Below, one piece after another: positions 33,801 to 43,490 of a stretch of DNA of 64,000 nt (positions are counted from its first letter, which is position 1; every line of letters begins with the position of its first letter). Origin of the DNA: Ciona savignyi (lineage: Eukaryota > Chordata > Ascidiacea > Phlebobranchia > Cionidae); contig CH001360.1 of assembly GCA_000149265.1 (NCBI GenBank), positions 88,851 to 152,850 on the forward strand. Direction: 5' to 3'. Position numbers and translations under genes: made by a program. Under the pieces are notes generated by a model. The model saw only the letters and a list, made by a program, of their open reading frames with translations. It was not told where the DNA came from and made no database searches.

Positions 33801-35714
33801 AGGAGAAAATAAAAGTTGTCCAAATGTTCAAGAATGCAGACTTTAAAGTTGTTGGTTGTACAGTAGCCTCAGGACTGGTTACCAATGATGTGTTGGCTAA
33901 ATTAGTACATTGAAATTGAATGTTATTAGACCGCGGGTTGATATTAAACGAAGTTAATTATATCACACACGACTGGGAATAGTCAAGGCTTCTGTGTCCC
34001 CGACCAAGTCTACCAGCACCCATTCAGCTATTTTAGAATTACTCGTTACAACAAACAATTTGTTTCCTTCCGAATCACAGGTTTCTATTATTAATCACAA
34101 TATTTTACACCATAAATAAAATTACAGGTATTCAAACTCAGCACCACTGCCTACCTGCATCAATCCCAATCTGGTTTCATCGCCGCCATATTGGATGTTG
34201 GGAGTCCTTCCGATCTTCCTTACGAGCCTCCTGAGGAAGCGCATCATCTTCGAATGGTGGTCGCGGAAGCAAGCACTGCTGTCCACGGCGACAATAATGT
34301 CATTGGCACACTTGGGCGCAACCAGTGCTGGAGTAAAATGTTCAAATTAGAGAGTTAAGTGCGTAAGTAAGGTCGTGTGACCGAATGGTTAAAGCGATCG
34401 GTGCATACACGGTCTTCCAAATCAAAACGAAAACTTTATGGGTTCGAAATTGTGCTCGGTTAAAAAAAGAATGCGTAAACTTACTTAGTCTTAGAAAACC
34501 CATATTTCGTTACATTGTAGATCAGTTTTGAAATGCTTATGTATATGACCCGTCCGTGTTAAATACCTAAACTTTAATAAGTCTCAAAATTTGTAAAGAA
34601 TATGTTTTATCGTTGGCAGAAAAAATGATAAATATTGAAGCTGTAGCGTAATTAGTTCACATGGACGAGTAATATGCATTAGCAATTCAGAAAAGATCTA
34701 CAAATTACCGAAATAAGGTTGTTTTGACGACATTTTCTAATCAGTTGTACAACGTCATTTTTACTGTAAGTTGCTTAAGCTATCGTTGCACCAAAAGCAA
34801 TATTGATCTTATAGAGGACTTATTTGATGACCGCTTTGAATAATGTTAAAGTGGCAAATATAATATATTTATCCACCCACGTGTTGTTTTATTAACAAGC
34901 ACCGACCTGGAACCGAGGCATATTCAAAATAAATTAAATCACAATTAACTAAACGACAGTTTTAACCCCGTTCTACAATTTACTGAAAGCGAGAAAATGT
35001 TTTAAATCTTTAGTAAGCAGGCTGTGTTACTATGGCACGAACTATTGTGCATTATGCAACATGAATTTACCTTATGTATGGTCGTGTGGCCGATCGGTTA
35101 ACGAGACCCGATATATATACCAATTCTATTAAAACGGTCCAAGGGTGGGGAAAACTAAAAGGAGAAGGGAAGAAGGGAAAATGCACACAAAAATAAAGAT
35201 TGGGTCATTAGAGTTATTTAAACATGGGGTTGGAGTTAAGGTTAGTTCCGGGTTTAAGATTAGTGTTTAGGGAAGGGTTTTAATTAATTTCCATAGTTTT
35301 GGTTGAGCAGTTTCCGTTCTTTCTACTTTCCCTCCCTTTAGCGTCGCCCCCAAGGGGCTAGCAAATTATGTATTCAAACCTTAAACCAATAAAAATAGAC
35401 CATTTGTTGTGTGGGGAATGGTCTATGCACGATTTATAAGCTGTCCTTAAATTAAAAACGATTTTAGGGACCAGAACATCATAGGATCGAACCTTAGCTC
35501 GATAAAAAAATGAATTTGGCTTACGTTCTGGCGCATTCTCACAGCATTGGCATGAACAAGGTCCGATCATGGTATCCGGAGGAATAGGCTCCACCTCAAG
35601 AAGAGGATCGTCTCCTTGAACGTTCCTCACATGCGTTCTCATCTTATGACGCTTACCAGTTGCGTCAGTTTGCATCAGCACCATCAAGGAAATTACCGCC
35701 AAAAACACCTTCAT
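15851..35714 (-). CDS. Collagen VI-like chain with three vWA domains and a Kunitz domain, 33 exons
   Basis: Exons in gene order: 35714-35525 signal peptide (MKVFLAVISLMVLMQTDA) and CSCQCC; vWA1 34327-34155, 33797-33653, 32992-32907, 32844-32717, 31342-31195; Cys-rich 30595-30530; Gly-X-Y exons 30382-30323, 30109-30047, 29798-29781, 29693-29658, 28806-28771, 28702-28622, 27893-27840, 27782-27747, 27593-27543, 27474-27403, 26839-26786, 26543-26499, 25549-25496, 25079-24999, 24520-24437, 24121-24050, 23733-23640; vWA2 22859-22278; linker 21799-21764; Kunitz 19646-19416; vWA3 19058-18818, 18423-18264, 18050-17978, 17488-17315; tail 16610-16566, 15933-15851. Total 3552 bp, 1183 residues; all phases agree. 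The triple helix is about 308 residues, near the 335 of collagen VI and far below the 528 of collagen XXVIII. It has one cysteine (GLCGKPG) and one RGD (GPRGDNGD). vWA2 and vWA3 have intact MIDAS motifs (DGSDS, DGSAS); vWA1 has DSSAC. The product should be a secreted matrix microfibril chain. Confidence 0.88.
16008..16206 (-). mobile_element. SINE A copy, head to head with the next one
   Basis: Tail GATGGGATATTTGTGTTTC to CAACCGATTAGCT. With the copy at 16228 it forms an inverted pair in the last long intron of the collagen gene. Confidence 0.78.
16228..16504 (+). mobile_element. SINE A copy, full length
   Basis: Head GGTTAGTCTGGTGGTTTAG (A box), B box AGGTTCGAAAC, body, tail words GGGAATAAACAT. 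One of the clearest tRNA-like heads in the window. Confidence 0.88.
17547..17812 (+). mobile_element. SINE A copy in collagen intron
   Basis: Head TTTGGTGGGTTAGTGCGTCG, B box decayed (GTTTAGAAACC), tail AATGAATATCCCGT. Confidence 0.8.
17911..17932. repeat. (AT)n microsatellite
   Basis: TA dinucleotide run 46 bp beyond the splice donor of vWA3 exon 17978-18050. Confidence 0.9.
18262..18263 (-). other. GC-type splice donor in the vWA3 domain
   Basis: Exon 18423-18264 ends GACAAG and is followed by GCAAGT instead of GTAAGT. The remaining donor positions match consensus perfectly, as known for GC-AG introns. The acceptor at 18051 (CTTTTTAG) and the reading frame support it. Confidence 0.85.
18483..18659. 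mobile_element. hAT-type MITE, 177 bp
   Basis: Inverted ends CAGTGATGGGATTCAAAA and TTTTTGAATCCCATCACTG, flanked by CATTTAAT and CATATAAT (8 bp, one mismatch). In a collagen intron. Confidence 0.85.
19832..19942 (+). repeat. 41-bp tandem repeat, about 2.6 copies
   Basis: Repeated unit GAGTGTTTTTATTTGATYTR followed by TGATATYAATTTGGAAAWTA, in the intron between the Kunitz exon and the vWA2 linker. Confidence 0.8.
20177..20305. repeat. Small inverted repeat, possible MITE
   Basis: AGTATAGAAGGACCACTAAG near the left end is mirrored by CTTAATGGTCCTTCTATACC at the right end, about 125 bp apart, around an AT-rich loop. No target duplication seen. Confidence 0.6.
20700..21030. other. GC-rich island with CRE-like sites in a collagen intron
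   Basis: A sharply GC-rich block in AT-rich intron DNA. It has three TGACGT-type sites (GGTGACGTCAGC, GATGACGTCGTC, GCGACGTCATCA). Open frames run on both strands with no recognisable domain. It could be an enhancer, an internal promoter or an old insertion. Confidence 0.45.
21035..21300 (+). repeat. Direct duplication of about 140 bp
   Basis: GCACGCTACACGGTGA, ATCAAATAACGTGACAGGAA and CTAAGTTTC words recur at 21035-21145 and 21170-21295. The second copy has a short extra ATTACGCTACACG insertion. Confidence 0.75.
21325..21675 (-). mobile_element. Three SINE B copies in tandem
   Basis: Minus-strand copies at about 21325-21432, 21449-21540 and 21565-21675. Each has the tRNA-like B-box region (ACCGAGCCAAGTTTGAACCC, then ATGATGGG) and A-box side (GCGTTAACCATTTGGCCACA). 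The head resembles a Leu or Ser tRNA with a long variable arm. Confidence 0.75.
23802..23985 (-). mobile_element. Two partial SINE B copies in tandem
   Basis: GGCTCGTCATTAAGACGAG...CGTTAACCATTCATCCGG at 23802-23880, and GGTTGGTCATTATGACCG...GCTAACCATTCGGCGC at 23893-23985. Confidence 0.6.
24576..24880 (-). mobile_element. SINE A copy in collagen intron
   Basis: TATAGGATAGGATATG tail, AGTTTCAAACCTGTAACC B-box side, CTATTAGGCTAATCTG head end. Confidence 0.85.
25319..25443 (-). mobile_element. SINE A copy, truncated
   Basis: Tail and body only, ending at CACAGTGTGTATA, 53 bp from a Gly-X-Y exon. Confidence 0.82.
25576..26458. mobile_element. piggyBac-like non-autonomous element, 883 bp
   Basis: Termini CCCTTTAGAAACGA and TCGTTTCTAAAGGG form an inverted repeat directly flanked by TTAA on both sides (25572-25575, 26459-26462). 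TTAA duplication and a CCCT start are hallmarks of the piggyBac superfamily. No transposase ORF; the interior is AT-rich with two TGACGTCATCAA words in inverted orientation. It ends 40 bp from the Gly-X-Y exon at 26499. Confidence 0.8.
27165..27391 (-). mobile_element. Two SINE B copies in tandem
   Basis: At 27165-27258 (GTTTTGAACCCAATATGGGT...GCTAACCATTTGGCCACA) and 27283-27391 (AAGTTTCGATCCCATAAGGG...GTTGACCAATCGGCCACA). The second ends 11 bp before the end of the intron. Confidence 0.72.
30630..30748 (+). repeat. About 23-bp tandem repeat, five copies
   Basis: Repeated GAATTTTACTRAACRAATTTAT units in the intron before the first Gly-X-Y exons. Confidence 0.85.
30813..30815 (-). other. Possible 3-bp microexon (GAG)
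   Basis: On the minus strand TATTGTTTTGCAG|GAG|GTAACT gives a good acceptor and donor with three bases between. It lies between exons 31342-31195 and 30595-30530, both phase 0, so it would insert one Glu in frame. The model works without it. Confidence 0.3.
31730..31937. mobile_element. MITE family C copy
   Basis: GTAGGGGAAAAGTATAGGGG at the left, CTCTTTCCCCTTTCCGTCG at the right, core AACGTGGGGTTGGAGT. Diverged. In a collagen intron. Confidence 0.65.
32305..32415 (+). mobile_element. SINE B copy
   Basis: GTTTGGCCTAATGGTTAACG (A-box side) to GCCCGTCATGGGTCCAAAAC and an A-rich tail. Confidence 0.75.
32335..32725 (+). repeat. About 130-bp tandem triplication including an exon end
   Basis: GAATTC-ACTTACTGGCATTC recurs at 32441, 32571 and 32704. 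The last is the real 3' end and splice donor of the collagen exon 32844-32717. The units also carry the 3' half of SINE B. Two decoy copies of the donor therefore lie in the intron. Confidence 0.85.
33506..33647 (-). mobile_element. SINE A copy abutting a splice donor
   Basis: 5'-truncated copy. Its body end (TTCTACCGAATTGAAGGAG on the minus strand) starts within about 6 bases of the donor of exon 33797-33653. Confidence 0.82.
34370..34478 (+). mobile_element. SINE B copy
   Basis: TCGTGTGACCGAATGGTTAA (A box) to TATGGGTTCGAAATTGTGC (B box) and an A-rich tail. Full copy. Confidence 0.8.
35080..35512 (+). mobile_element. SINE B remnants around a MITE
   Basis: Head TCGTGTGGCCGATCGGTTAA at 35083 is cut by the MITE at 35147. 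A second 3' part (ATAGGATCGAACCTTAGCTC plus A tail) at 35450-35512 reaches to within about 12 bp of the signal-peptide exon donor. Confidence 0.65.
35147..35349. mobile_element. MITE family C copy, 8-bp target duplication
   Basis: GGGGAAAACTAAAAGG start, CCCTTTAGCGTCGCCC end, flanked by CCAAGGGT (35139-35146) and CCAAGGGG (35350-35357). Confidence 0.8.
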
Positions 35715-37184
35715 TCTTGCCGATAATGCCTTCTATTATGCAAGAAATCAATTCCCTACTTCTGAAATGGAGTTCAATAACCGTGTTGTTATCATACAAT
35801 TACATTTATTTATACATAATATGACATTTGATGTTAGGTGGTGACGTTTATTTGTGCGACGCCGCAGTGTTTACCCGATCAAAGAACCAGACTTGTATTA
35901 TTGGCTTAAAGATAGAAATGATGTGACTGACTACAGTCAATCGGAAGTCTGCCGCTTTAAACTGTCTGAGGATTATAAAGCAGACGTAATCTGCCAGGAA
36001 TACATCTTCTTGTTATGCTTTCAGTAGGTAACGAACTTCAACATAAATTAACAATTGATGTTCAGGTGTCTATATGTACAGCGACCGTAAGGGCGCGCAG
36101 TTAAACTTGTACAGTGCGCAGTGTACAATATACAGTCAAACACAGACCACAGATCTTCAAAAAACATCAATATATGTTCATAAAATATTTAATAATAAAC
36201 TTGCTTAAGATCTCTGAAAAAGGAAACTCAAGTTGGTAGCATACTTACATTTTCAAAAGTCACCGATATTATCTAAAGATACGATATTTGATATAAATTT
36301 CAACAATACAATTTGATAATAAAATTGCTGGAAATGGTAGGCTTGGTATAGCTCACTGTAATAACCGCAGATGGCCTATAAAAACATTGACTGTGAGAAC
36401 GGCGTTTCACTCGGGAGTGTATATTCACTTACGATAACAACATTCACCAAAGTTGATCAGAAAACACCGCCTATTTTGCGAAAATTATTATGGCGCATTT
36501 TTGGCAAATTGATAAATTTTGCTAGAAACTGTATATTTTGATAACTTTTTTAAGTACACATGCGATAATTTTACAATGGCGCGCTAGTTTAGTCTTTTTT
36601 CTTACTTTTTCTTCCCGTCGTATAGCACATCAAAGGGCTAATTCAAAAAGCCCTTTAGAGATGCTGTACCAACTGAACATTAAGTAGGATCAGCCGACCC
36701 ATAATTAGTTAAGGTGGGCAAGCAGCCATATGGAGCCAACAGCGCATTAAGTCCACTGTTAGGTCAACCTAAGCTGATAACCGCCAATCAAAGTGTCGCA
36801 TTACCGCAGGTGACACATAATCTCACCGCTCTGACCTGCTATCGCTGGCATGACGCTACGCCCGGAATAATTCAGCGTCATTGAAATATAACCTTCCGGA
36901 ACCAATTCTAAACTGCCCACTGTCAGTTGATAAAAAATGCACTGCTTGTGCAATTTATTAAACTGTTTAGAAGGTTTCCCGTGCGTTAGGATCCAGCGGC
37001 AAAAACTCGTTACATTTTAACTCGTTACAATATACGTTCGCGTTCGTTCCTTTGTTGAAGAACTAATGGCTGCACTTATCCTTGGGCTGAATACTACCAG
37101 GTTCCTTAAGTCGAAAGTGCTTGTTGGCAGATAAGGCAACTACTTTGGCACGGCTCATATGACTGGCATGTGACGTCGACCAAG

Positions 37185-37202
37185 GGGGAAATTCCCCCAA
37201 GG
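37185..37202. repeat. Short palindrome in intergenic region
   Basis: AGGGGGAAATTCCCCCAAGG: near-perfect dyad GGGGGAAATTCCCCC, similar to an NF-kB-type site. Function inferred from the motif only. Confidence 0.35.
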
Positions 37203-39686
37203 GAGAATGACTTCAGCTGCTCGATGGAGCGGCGACGTTGCCTAAAAGGGTGACGTCAGCTTGGTCAGTAAAAATAACAGGATGTGTCTGCGAATGGAAC
37301 GCCCCATTTCTTGCCAATGTTAATGTATACAAGTTGTTTTTTAAGAAATTTGTAAAATATAAATTGTATTACGCAAAGTTTAAATCCCGTAATATTGCTA
37401 GTAAAATAAAATAGTTTAAACAAAATGCATTATAAACTAACCTGAAGCATAACAAAAGTTAAAGACGTTCTACACAATTTACCGAGGCAGGGTGTTACAC
37501 TAGCAAAGGGCCTCAGGAAATTGACGGAAGTAAGAAGGAACGCTGCCAACGAAGTTTGCATTGATCACATCGCAATTGCTTTGTCTGCAAACACGCGTAT
37601 CTGGAAACCAGGAAGCGATATAAACAACTTCAAATCCATCACGTTTTCTCGACCAAGGTGTTCGCAATTTGCCCCCGGCCCGGACGTCCCATCGATCACA
37701 TCGACTGGTTTAAGCCAAACTTCGAGCAATTTTCCTCCACCTCTGCCGGTTGCGGTAAGAGAGCAAAATCACCTGCCGGTTTCACGTTCGTTGGCATTTA
37801 CACGGAACCGGTGTCTGAAAGGGCGTTGGAAAGTTCGGCCAAACCGGGAAAATTGGTCGCGCAAACTTAAAACCGAATAAATCAACCTGCAACCTGACGC
37901 TTTAATTCAAAGACAAATATATTAAGGCAAGTCACGGCGAAGATCAAATGAAAAACTTCTATGTCAAAAGATATATATATGTCACATCAAACAAGCGATA
38001 TATTGTTCTTGTAAAAGCCTTCAAATCATGCCAATAACTATTCCCGCAAAAGCACAACGCTTAACGTGCGCGACTAAAACAAATAAACCAAGAAATCAAT
38101 TCCTGAACAATTCTTTTTAATTCTCTTTAAACAATCGCAGCTATAAACGAAACATCCTCATGATTAAACACGGGCAAACATTATAATCTCTCAGCAAACC
38201 TAACACACTTCTTAAGTAAAACTCGAAATAATAATCGAATATATATTAACTATCTACAAATATATTTTAACCGCAAGGTTTACTTATCTCTTCAGCAAAA
38301 TGTTATGTACCTGCTCTCACGTATGCAGTCAATAACTTTAGCGAAATATGCAACTGAGATGATTGAATATAACGTCAGATGCGGTTGGCCTTTACCCTGG
38401 AAGACACCTAATCTTTAGAAACGGCTACAGCGATAGGGTTGGGCTAAGTTACGTGCCTTTTTCGTGGCCGGAAGGCAACCTATAACAGCGATATTTAGTG
38501 TGCAAACATTACCCGCGCTTTCTGGACAACTTTCGGGTCAGCAAAAGTGACCTGAGTAGTTTAATCTTCGTCCATCAGTAATCAGATTCTATCTCAACCA
38601 CTTTCTTCGATTTAAAACGGAACCCGTGCCCCTGTGCTCGCTATCTTAGCCCTGAAGTAATAGAAGTCGGCTAAACCCGCTCAAAGTAATTCAATTATCA
38701 TGGATCTCGACACTGAACATCATCCCGTTTTACTTTGTCGCTCAATACCGTGCTATTCATTTAAATGCGAGGCTTTTGTAGGCTTGAGCCGAGCTTTTTT
38801 TGTCATTATGGTTTGACGTTTCGCTCCGGTGGATACTCGGCGTTACTCTGAGTGGAAAAAAGCTTCCTCAACACTCAATATTAATGCCGCAACGGTCTTG
38901 TAAACTGCAGCGATTATATAGCTTTTTGTTTGGGGAGTTGCGGAGGAGAAATGAGTGGGAGGCGGAGTGTGTATAATTCGGTCCAGCGAGGGTTTCGACT
39001 CGTCGGTAAATATCAACGTCGCGTCAGCGCCAAAGAAAAGTTCGGGTTTTAGCGATTTCAATATTTAAAATGTTCATCAGGGGCTATTGATACGAACTGG
39101 GCATGCCATTCCAATTCTGCTGTACGCATGAGGTCTCTGGAGACTGGCGCGGTTTGTTCGAGAATATTCCGCGCCGCAACCGGAAACCTATTTGATGCCT
39201 GTCTGGATCTGCTGATGACAGAATACCTTTATATTGAACGGCGTCATAAAGTTTATTGTTTGGAAGACAAGCATGGGAAGCGGAAACTTCCGCATGGGAA
39301 TCTCCGGCACGTAGCACCAACACGACTCCAAATCCTTAAAACTCGCCAAATTCGGTCTCAAGGGGCCGATATTTTACAGAGGCGCGGTTTCAATTGAATT
39401 TGCGTCGATTCGTAAAGCGCTGCCGTCGAATTCCAAAGTGCTATCGCTTGTAACACGGCTGGGGATGACGCAAGTCCGCTAAGTCGAACTAGACTTCGCT
39501 TTCCTGAGCGAACGGCCAGTGAATAGACTGATTGTGCACCACGCCCGGTTTGCCCACACACCGACCGACGAATGTCTGATTTCTGACGACCTAGCAAACA
39601 GATGGATGGACTAGTGTATTAGATCTGAGGTCACACAAATTCCCAAGTTCTTTTCGCCTTACAAATGTGGTCAGGTGATTATTGGC

Positions 39687-39833
39687 GCATACTAATAAAA
39701 TGTTATCCCTAACCGTCAAGTGTATTTGGCTTGGACTTGAATAGAGAACTAATAAAATGTTAGCATACTAATAAATGTTAACTTTTACCGTCAAGTCTAT
39801 TTGGTTTGGACTTGAATAAAGAAACCTCACACC
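39687..39833 (+). repeat. About 76-bp direct duplication
   Basis: ACTAATAAAATGTTA, ACCGTCAAGT-TATTTGG and TTGGACTTGAATA words occur twice, starting at 39691 and 39767. Confidence 0.75.
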
Positions 39834-41830
39834 GCACCAATATCATTCTTAGCATCGTGTAATGTGAATGCTACAACCCTACAAATTAACAGCAAACAGT
39901 GACTGTATGTTACCTGTCCGATACTATTGGAAAGTTTGGACCTTCTTTTATTTGCGGTGTTAGATTTGTGTATTTGTGTACATGACTGGTGATGATTATC
40001 TTGCAGGGTATAATGACTGTCAAGTCGGCGGTACTGGATAAAAGCAGAAAGGCAATGGAAACGGACTGTGGCGGTTGCATATACTTTTATTTTGAGACGA
40101 GGGTGGAAAAAATCAAAAACTTACCGCACTGGATAACGTAAAATTCCAACTGCTGTTTTAACACCCCGAATTATTGGAGAAAATATGGAAACGAGAATGA
40201 CCGAAACAACCTTAATGAAAAGCACCAGTGTTCTAAAAGCGATGGAAAGTTCTAGAAATTATCGGTGAAGGACTTTACCAAAATGTGACGAACTAAAAGA
40301 TTATATCACGATTGTAGCAGTGTTAACAGTCAATTTATTGCGTGTTAACTGTGCCTGCAGTTTGTAATGCCACCATAACGGCTCATTACACCTACACACC
40401 AGTGCCGTTGTGTAATAGGAACTATATCCTATTCATTCTCACGTTATTTATAGCAGCTGACCAACTGAGACATATGGTTTGCAGGGGGGAATTAATGTGT
40501 TTAAATATTTATCCCACCTGCCGCGGTGATGTAATCCAAACAAAGCCTAATATTCTCAGCCTTTTAAGTCGTACAGTATAAAATGCTATTAACATTGATT
40601 CTTGGGTGTGATATTGTTAAAGAAAGTCTGGGTTTTTCACACCGTAATAGTTATTTGTGTGTCTGAAACATGCTGTAACGGCAGACTGAATATCCGTCTG
40701 CATTCCCGCCTCCGCCGCAGATGTACAGCAGACATATTTCGGGGCATAAATATTTTCGGCGGTAGGCCCGTATTGCGTAGGCTGGCTGTGAGATAATCAG
40801 CCCTAAGGCAAAGAGGTTAACAATAGTTATCATATGTGATTTCGAGATTGAGGCCGTGGGACTAACCTTCCACCCACGGGACGAGTTCGGCCTCCTTCCA
40901 GCCTCGAATCGTTGTCGTCCGACCGCAGTGGCTGTGACGTCATTGAAATCTCGCGAAGCAAGTTCAACGTGTGAGATGTCCGCGAAACGCTCGTTAAACC
41001 GCCGCACTGCTGCGCAATTCAATCCGCTATTCATACTATGCCGGATTTAGAAGCTGTATTCAAAGATGCCACACCGGGCCAATTACATGGCGATTCAACG
41101 CAGTATAATTGTTTTGGATCAAACCCAAATGTGTTCGACGAATTTAACCGACCAGTTTCCTGTGTTTGTGTATTACAATCTTCATACTTAAGGTCATGTT
41201 GGGACGTGTAAATAATGTGCGCACTTCATGATTGCGGGGTGGGGTAAATAGCGTTACCAAGTTCATTGCCGCGAGCGGGCCAAAGCAAAATTGGTGAAAG
41301 AATTATATTGATGTTGCGGCTCAGACAGGCTCACCACAGCTATCAGTTGTATTGTCATTTAAATACTGTGGCCAATCGATTTGGCACGAAACGAATTTTA
41401 GTGGAAACTTATCTATCAATTTCATCGCTCAAACTGACCCTACTTGTCGTCAGCTCGTTTTATACCTTAAAGGTCAACTCTCTGGGACACAATGGCAATC
41501 CCCCACAGCGAGTTGACCTCAAGGTTCCTCAAAAAAGCCTGTTTTTCCAGGTGACAGTTTTATAACCCGTTGCTTGTTGACTGTTCCGCAATCTTAAACT
41601 ACTCGGAACCTACGCGTGATCCGCGTGGGCGTAAGATGCGCCGAGTTCTAGATTCCGCTTATTTTGATAAATAGTACTCAGTTGATAAATTGTGCTCAGT
41701 TGATAAATTGTACTCAGTATAAACATGCCAAATATGCAGTGGATTACAAACACGTCTTGTTTGACAACGCGCAGGTTGACATTAAACAAAAAATCAGTTA
41801 GCTGATTTTACAATAACCTAACATATTGGT

Positions 41831-41976
41831 ACATAGGATATTCACGTTTATCCCCGTGAATTGGAAAACGCAACACACAGGCAATCTTAAGATTACCTTG
41901 AGCCCAACGTCGGGTTACCTGAGCTATTGCAGTGTGTTGTGTAGGATTCATACGTTCCATATATTTAGTAGAACCA
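41831..41976 (-). mobile_element. SINE A copy, truncated
   Basis: ACATAGGATATTCACG tail to TTTAGTAGAACCA body. Head missing. Confidence 0.85.
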
Positions 41977-41984
41977 AGTCTTAA

Positions 41985-42128
41985 TGTATGTTTTATTTTG
42001 TGTCATATATTTCATGTTGTGTGAAATGTTTAATTTTGTGTGAAATGTTTCATGTTGTGTGAAATGTTTCATTTTGTATAAAATGTTTCATTTTGTGTAA
42101 AATGTTTAATTTTGTATGTTTCATTTTC
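41985..42128 (+). repeat. About 20-bp tandem repeat, seven copies
   Basis: Units of TGTGTGAAATGTTTCATTTT with small variation, directly after the SINE A fragment. Confidence 0.9.
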
Positions 42129-42565
42129 GTGCTGAAATAACAGAGGTGTGCAGCGTGGTATCGTGTAACACTGCTCGGAAGAAGCTACTTTGCAGCGGAT
42201 TCGGTTGACTGGAAACACTGAAAGCGGCTTTCGTGTTGCTGTGTCTCTCACCACGGAGCTTTGTTTTCGCCGCCACTTTGCTTACACCACCCGGGAAACG
42301 TGACGTAAACAGATATCCGTGGATACCGGCCGTGACGTCACTCAACGTGACGTTATTGAATGAAATGGTCTCGGGACGTTCCGCATGACAAAACTCAAAG
42401 TTTTAAAGCCATAAAAACGAAGAATGGCAAATTGACAAACAGCAGAAAATGCAACCAACGACCGAACCATTCGATATCCCACATTTTCCGTTTGATAAAA
42501 CAACATGGCGTTCAATTTTCTGCTCGAACACATTCTTTCCGACAAATTATACCAGCGATATAATG

Positions 42566-42650
42566 CGTCGCCCTTTAACCGAATGATTGCCCGTATGTTA
42601 ACCCCCTAAGTTTTCCCACTCACGTAGATAAACATGGATATCCTATCATA
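42566..42650 (+). mobile_element. SINE A tail fragment
   Basis: GATTGCCCGTATGTTAACCC to GATATCCTATCATA. Confidence 0.78.
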
Positions 42651-43240
42651 TCTTTTAGCCCGTTTACTAGTACCAAAGTAACAGGTTTTGTTAACAGTTT
42701 AATGTAGAATAATCTTGGGAATAAACAAAAACGATAGTACATAACACAACCCCCCACGTTTGTGTAATACTTTAACATTCCGTATATTTTTGCAGCAGAC
42801 ATTTAAAACAAGCTAAATGCGCGTTTCATTGTTTGTATAACACAACACAGATCGTTGCTATAATACAAACAATGTGGGAAGAACTGAACTCAATAACACG
42901 ATGTAGAAATTGGATATTTAACAGATAAAACCCAAACCAGGTTTAGATCTGCCGTCACATCGTTATTAATCAAACCAAAATCAACTCTCGCCCCGCTTAA
43001 TCCTAAAAGTGTGTGGCAACATGATCAGGGTAGCTGTTCATACTCACTTCTTGCCCATATTTAAATATCAACTTAAGCTATTATTTTCTATTTAAATTCA
43101 ACATCATTATTGTTTTTTTAATGAAGCCAAACACGTCTATTTAATATGGGCAATATTTTTAAACAAAATTAATTAATAATTAGTGTTTCATGTGTAGTTA
43201 TGTTATATTGCAATAACTTTAGGCCGGTAATGTTATTGTG

Positions 43241-43490
43241 CAGGCGTCGAAACTGGTCGCTAGCTAGTCGGTTGTGTCATTGAGCAAGGCACTTAACAGA
43301 CATTGCCTGAACCCAGCGTAATAATTGGTTTTACTGAATTAAAGGAATGTCTCAATTATACACAACAAACTACAATAGCTCCGGTAACCCGACGGTGGGC
43401 GCGAGGTGATCTGACGATTGCCCGTGTGTTAACCCCTTGGTTTTCCCATTCACGTGGATAAACATGAATATCCTATCCTAACCTATCCTA
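43241..43490 (+). mobile_element. SINE A copy, nearly full
   Basis: From the B-box side GTCGAAACTGGTCGCTAGC to the tail ATATCCTATCCTAACCTATC. Body highly conserved, so a young copy. Confidence 0.88.

Noticed and set aside
15851-35714. Collagen XXVIII as the identity of the matrix gene
   Set aside because: The vWA-helix-vWA-Kunitz order fits, but the helix is only about 308 residues, has the collagen VI-type single cysteine, and a third vWA follows. Collagen VI-like is preferred, though not proven.
37521-37880. 119-codon ORF in the intergenic region
   Set aside because: No recognisable motif, no splice signals at sensible places, and an alternative overlapping frame is equally open.
41985-42128. 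CRISPR-like array
   Set aside because: Units are contiguous 20-bp tandem repeats without spacers, in a eukaryotic genome.
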